In this document: positions 6,790 to 8,564 of the stretch, in pieces
How the letters are laid out: each line of letters starts with the position of its first letter
Numbering within the stretch: the first letter of the stretch is position 1
NCBI GenBank assembly: GCA_964343975.1
Contig: CAYFLU010000144.1
Span: 1-8,564, forward strand
Source of the DNA: SCUN01 sp964343975
GTDB taxonomy: Bacteria; Acidobacteriota; Vicinamibacteria; Vicinamibacterales; SCN-69-37
Length of the DNA: 8,564 bases
Reading direction: 5' to 3'
Program-made: the position numbers and the translations under genes
Notes under the pieces: model-generated
Databases searched by the model: none
The model's input: the letters and a program-made list of their open reading frames with translations, nothing else
Told to the model about the DNA's origin: nothing

Positions 6790-8331
6790 TCACAGCGGAA
6801 TGTTCCCGTGCTTCTTCGGCGGCAGCTTCTCGCGCTTGTTCGCGGTGCTCGCGAGCGCGGCGATCAGCTTGGTGCGTGTCTCGCGCGGCCGGATCACTTC
6901 GTCGATGAACCCGCGCGAGGCGGCCACGAACGGATTCGCGAACTTCTCGCGGAACTCGGCCGTCTTCTCGGCGCGGAACGCCGCCGGATCCGGCGCCTGC
7001 TCGATCTCGCGGCGATACAGCACGTTCACCGCGCCTTCCGAGCCCATCACCGCGATCTCGGCCTGCGGGAACGCGTAGTTGAAGTCCGTCCGCAAGTGCT
7101 TGCTCGCCATGACGCAGTACGCGCCGCCATACGCCTTGCGCGTGATCACCGTGATCTTCGGCACCGTCGCTTCCGCGAAGGCGTAGAGCAGCTTCGCGCC
7201 ATGACGAATGATGCCGCCGTGTTCCTGACGCACGCCGGGCAGGAACCCGGGCACGTCCTCGAACACGATCAGCGGAATGTTGAACGCGTCGCAGAAGCGC
7301 ACGAACCGCGCGGCCTTCACCGACGCGTCGATGTCGAGACAGCCCGCCAGCACCGACGGCTGATTCGCCACGATACCCACCGACTTGCCGCCGAGCCGCG
7401 CGAAGCCGACGATGATGTTGAGCGCGTAGTGCTGGTGCACTTCCAGGAACGCGCCGTCATCCACCACCGTGCGGATGAGGTCGTGCATGTCGTACGGCTG
7501 ATTCGGCTGATCCGGAATGAGCGAGTCGAGCGACTCGTCTTCGCGGTCGGCCGGATCCGACGTCTCGAGAAACGGCGGCTCGTCCAGATTGTTCGACGGC
7601 AGGAAGCCGAGCAGGTCACGGATCGCGCGAATGCACGCGCGGTCGTCGTCGACCATGAAGTGCGCCACACCGCTGGTCGCGTTGTGCGTGCCGGCGCCGC
7701 CAAGATCTTCCTTGGTAACGTCTTCGTGCGTCACGGTCTTGATCACGTCCGGGCCCGTGACGAACATGTAGCTCGAGCCCTCGACCATGATGTTGAAGTC
7801 GGTGATCGCGGGCGAGTACACCGCACCGCCGGCGCACGGACCCATGATCGCGGAGATCTGCGGGATCACGCCCGACGCGAGCGTGTTGCGCAGGAAGATG
7901 TCGGCATAGCCGCCGAGCGACAACACGCCTTCCTGGATGCGCGCGCCGCCCGAGTCGTTGAGGCCGACCATCGGCGCGCCCATCTTCACGGCAAGGTCCA
8001 TCACCTTCACGATCTTCTCGGCGTTGGTCTCCGACAGCGAGCCGCCGAACACCGTGAAGTCCTGCGCGAAGGCGTACACCGGGCGGCCGTCCACGCGGCC
8101 GTGACCGGCCACGACGCCGTCGCCCGGGATCAACTGGCTGTCCATCCCGAAGTCGCGGCACCGGTGCGTGACGAGCTTGTCGATCTCTTCGAACGTGCCC
8201 GGATCGAACAGCAACTCGATGCGCTCGCGCGCCGTGAGTTTGCCCGCGTCGCGCTGACGCTTGAGCCGGTCTTCGCCGCCGCCAAGCTCCGCCTGGCGCT
8301 CGAGGGCTTCGAGCTGAGTGAGGTGCTCCAT
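6790..8331 (-). CDS. pccB: Acyl-CoA carboxylase carboxyltransferase (beta) subunit, propionyl-CoA carboxylase type
   Basis: This 513-residue protein contains both crotonase-fold halves (N and C carboxyltransferase domains), as in PccB/MmdA, rather than split AccA and AccD. It transfers CO2 from carboxybiotin to an acyl-CoA. The N half shows S-G-G-A-R-I-Q-E-G at 127-135 and the oxyanion-hole loop G-P-C-A-G-G-A-V-Y-S-P-A at 164-175. The C half shows D-V-P-G-F-L-P-G followed by T-R-K-A-Y-G-G-A-Y-C at 397-406. The protein ends K-K-H-G-N-I-P-L, a characteristic PCC-family C-terminus. Residue 406 is Cys where PCC enzymes normally have Asp, so the substrate is uncertain (propionyl-, acetyl- or other acyl-CoA). 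The ATG at 8331 overlaps the aldolase stop by one base (TAATG), and the family N-terminus fits this Met. The biotin carboxylase and carrier genes follow directly, arguing for a carboxylase and not a sodium-pumping decarboxylase, for which no membrane subunits are seen. Confidence 0.96.
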   Translation of the reverse strand: MEHLTQLEALERQAELGGGEDRLKRQRDAGKLTARERIELLFDPGTFEEIDKLVTHRCRDFGMDSQLIPGDGVVAGHGRVDGRPVYAFAQDFTVFGGSLSETNAEKIVKVMDLAVKMGAPMVGLNDSGGARIQEGVLSLGGYADIFLRNTLASGVIPQISAIMGPCAGGAVYSPAITDFNIMVEGSSYMFVTGPDVIKTVTHEDVTKEDLGGAGTHNATSGVAHFMVDDDRACIRAIRDLLGFLPSNNLDEPPFLETSDPADREDESLDSLIPDQPNQPYDMHDLIRTVVDDGAFLEVHQHYALNIIVGFARLGGKSVGIVANQPSVLAGCLDIDASVKAARFVRFCDAFNIPLIVFEDVPGFLPGVRQEHGGIIRHGAKLLYAFAEATVPKITVITRKAYGGAYCVMASKHLRTDFNYAFPQAEIAVMGSEGAVNVLYRREIEQAPDPAAFRAEKTAEFREKFANPFVAASRGFIDEVIRPRETRTKLIAALASTANKREKLPPKKHGNIPL

Positions 8332-8333
8332 TA
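8329..8333 (-). promoter_or_regulatory. TAATG stop/start overlap, aldolase to carboxyltransferase
   Basis: The minus strand reads TAATG: the aldolase stop TAA and the carboxyltransferase ATG share one A. Such overlaps usually allow terminating ribosomes to restart. An A/G-rich GAAGAAG just upstream, which encodes the last aldolase lysines, could serve as a weak ribosome site but stands very close to the start. Confidence 0.7.
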
Positions 8334-8564
8334 CTTCTTCGCCGCCGCCCAGTCTTTCAGGAACTTCTCGAGACCGATGTCGGTGAGCGGGTGCTTGAAG
8401 CACGCCTCGATCACCGACGGCGGGCACGTGCAGATGTCCGCGCCCATGCGCGCCGCTTCCACGATGTGCATCGGGCCGCGCACGCTCGCCACCAGCACTT
8501 CGGTCGCGAAGTCGTAGTTGTTGTAGATGTCGACGATCTGCTGGATCAGCCCCATGCCGTCGGT
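8331..8564 (-). CDS. fsa: Fructose-6-phosphate aldolase / small transaldolase family, C-terminal part
   Basis: Only the last 77 residues lie in the window; the start is beyond the high end. The fragment opens T-D-G-M-G-L-I-Q-Q-I, as in the region after the conserved V-G-R-x-D-D-I segment of TalC/FSA proteins. It continues with V-L-V-A-S-V-R at fragment positions 23-29, where the A-S-x-R motif helps bind the substrate phosphate, and ends with H-P-L-T-D-I-G-L-E-K-F-L-K-D-W at 58-72, the usual C-terminal helix and very close in pattern to B. subtilis TalC. These proteins are about 210-220 residues, class I (Schiff base) aldolases that either transfer dihydroxyacetone in the pentose phosphate pathway or cleave fructose-6-phosphate. 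The fragment cannot separate the two activities, and the Schiff-base lysine lies outside the window. The TAA stop shares one base with the carboxyltransferase start, making it the upstream member of the same transcript. Confidence 0.9.
   Translation of the reverse strand, partial: TDGMGLIQQIVDIYNNYDFATEVLVASVRGPMHIVEAARMGADICTCPPSVIEACFKHPLTDIGLEKFLKDWAAAKK

Noticed and set aside
5321..7078. A 585-residue plus-strand open frame across the biotin carboxylase and the end of the carboxyltransferase
   Set aside because: It is antisense to genes with complete catalytic motifs, has an Arg/His/Ala-rich composition and spans a gene boundary; a codon-bias artefact.
8332..8427. Extending the carboxyltransferase start upstream to 8427
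   Set aside because: The extra 32 residues would be read inside the aldolase gene in another frame, look like out-of-frame sequence, and are not part of the family; the ATG at 8331 gives the normal N-terminus.
6808..8517. A 569-residue plus-strand open frame opposite the carboxyltransferase
   Set aside because: Same antisense pattern; the opposite strand carries an unmistakable PCC-beta protein.
1..8564. Search for a novel defence, mobile or RNA-based system
   Set aside because: The window is fully occupied by six recognisable minus-strand genes with no inverted repeats, direct-repeat arrays, integrase/transposase motifs, tRNA-like folds or sizeable intergenic space. I do not see an undescribed system here.

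Overview
This GC-rich window comes from a Gram-negative (diderm) bacterium: it encodes an outer-membrane Omp85-type protein with a signal peptide and a TamB-type envelope protein. The strong G/C preference at third codon positions and the pairing of a PCC-type carboxylase with a separate small biotin carrier would suit a soil lineage such as Acidobacteriota (Vicinamibacteria-like) or Gemmatimonadota. That placement is a low-confidence guess; no marker gene in the window settles it.

All six genes lie on the minus strand and read from high to low coordinates as one tightly packed unit. In transcription order: (1) the C-terminal third of a transaldolase-family fructose-6-phosphate aldolase (8331-8564, start outside the window); (2) the carboxyltransferase beta subunit of a propionyl-/acetyl-CoA carboxylase (6790-8331); (3) its biotin carboxylase subunit (5237-6772); (4) a small biotin carrier subunit with a biotinyl domain (4719-5234); (5) a 1367-residue TamB/AsmA-like protein (586-4689); (6) the N-terminus of a POTRA-containing Omp85 (BamA/TamA-type) protein (1-586, end outside the window). 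The junctions are -1, +17 (or -4 with an alternative start), +2, +29 and -1 nt. There is no room for an internal promoter or terminator and no gene-free stretch over 30 nt, so co-transcription is very likely.

Genes 2-4 together supply every part of a biotin-dependent acyl-CoA carboxylase: ATP-dependent carboxylation of biotin, the swinging biotin arm, and carboxyl transfer to an acyl-CoA (acetyl-, propionyl- or another short acyl-CoA). Genes 5-6 form a TamB/TamA-like pair expected to bridge inner and outer membrane, with roles in outer-membrane protein insertion and/or phospholipid transport. The layout therefore places production of malonyl-/methylmalonyl-CoA next to outer-membrane assembly, but a functional link is only inferred.

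The window is mostly ordinary core metabolism and envelope biogenesis; I see no mobile element, CRISPR array, RNA gene or clearly new system. The points worth a second look are the alpha subunit split across a stop/start junction with its own Shine-Dalgarno, a Cys at a specificity-determining position of the beta subunit, a sharp compositional boundary within the TamB-like protein, and the tamB-before-Omp85 order continuous with the carboxylase genes.
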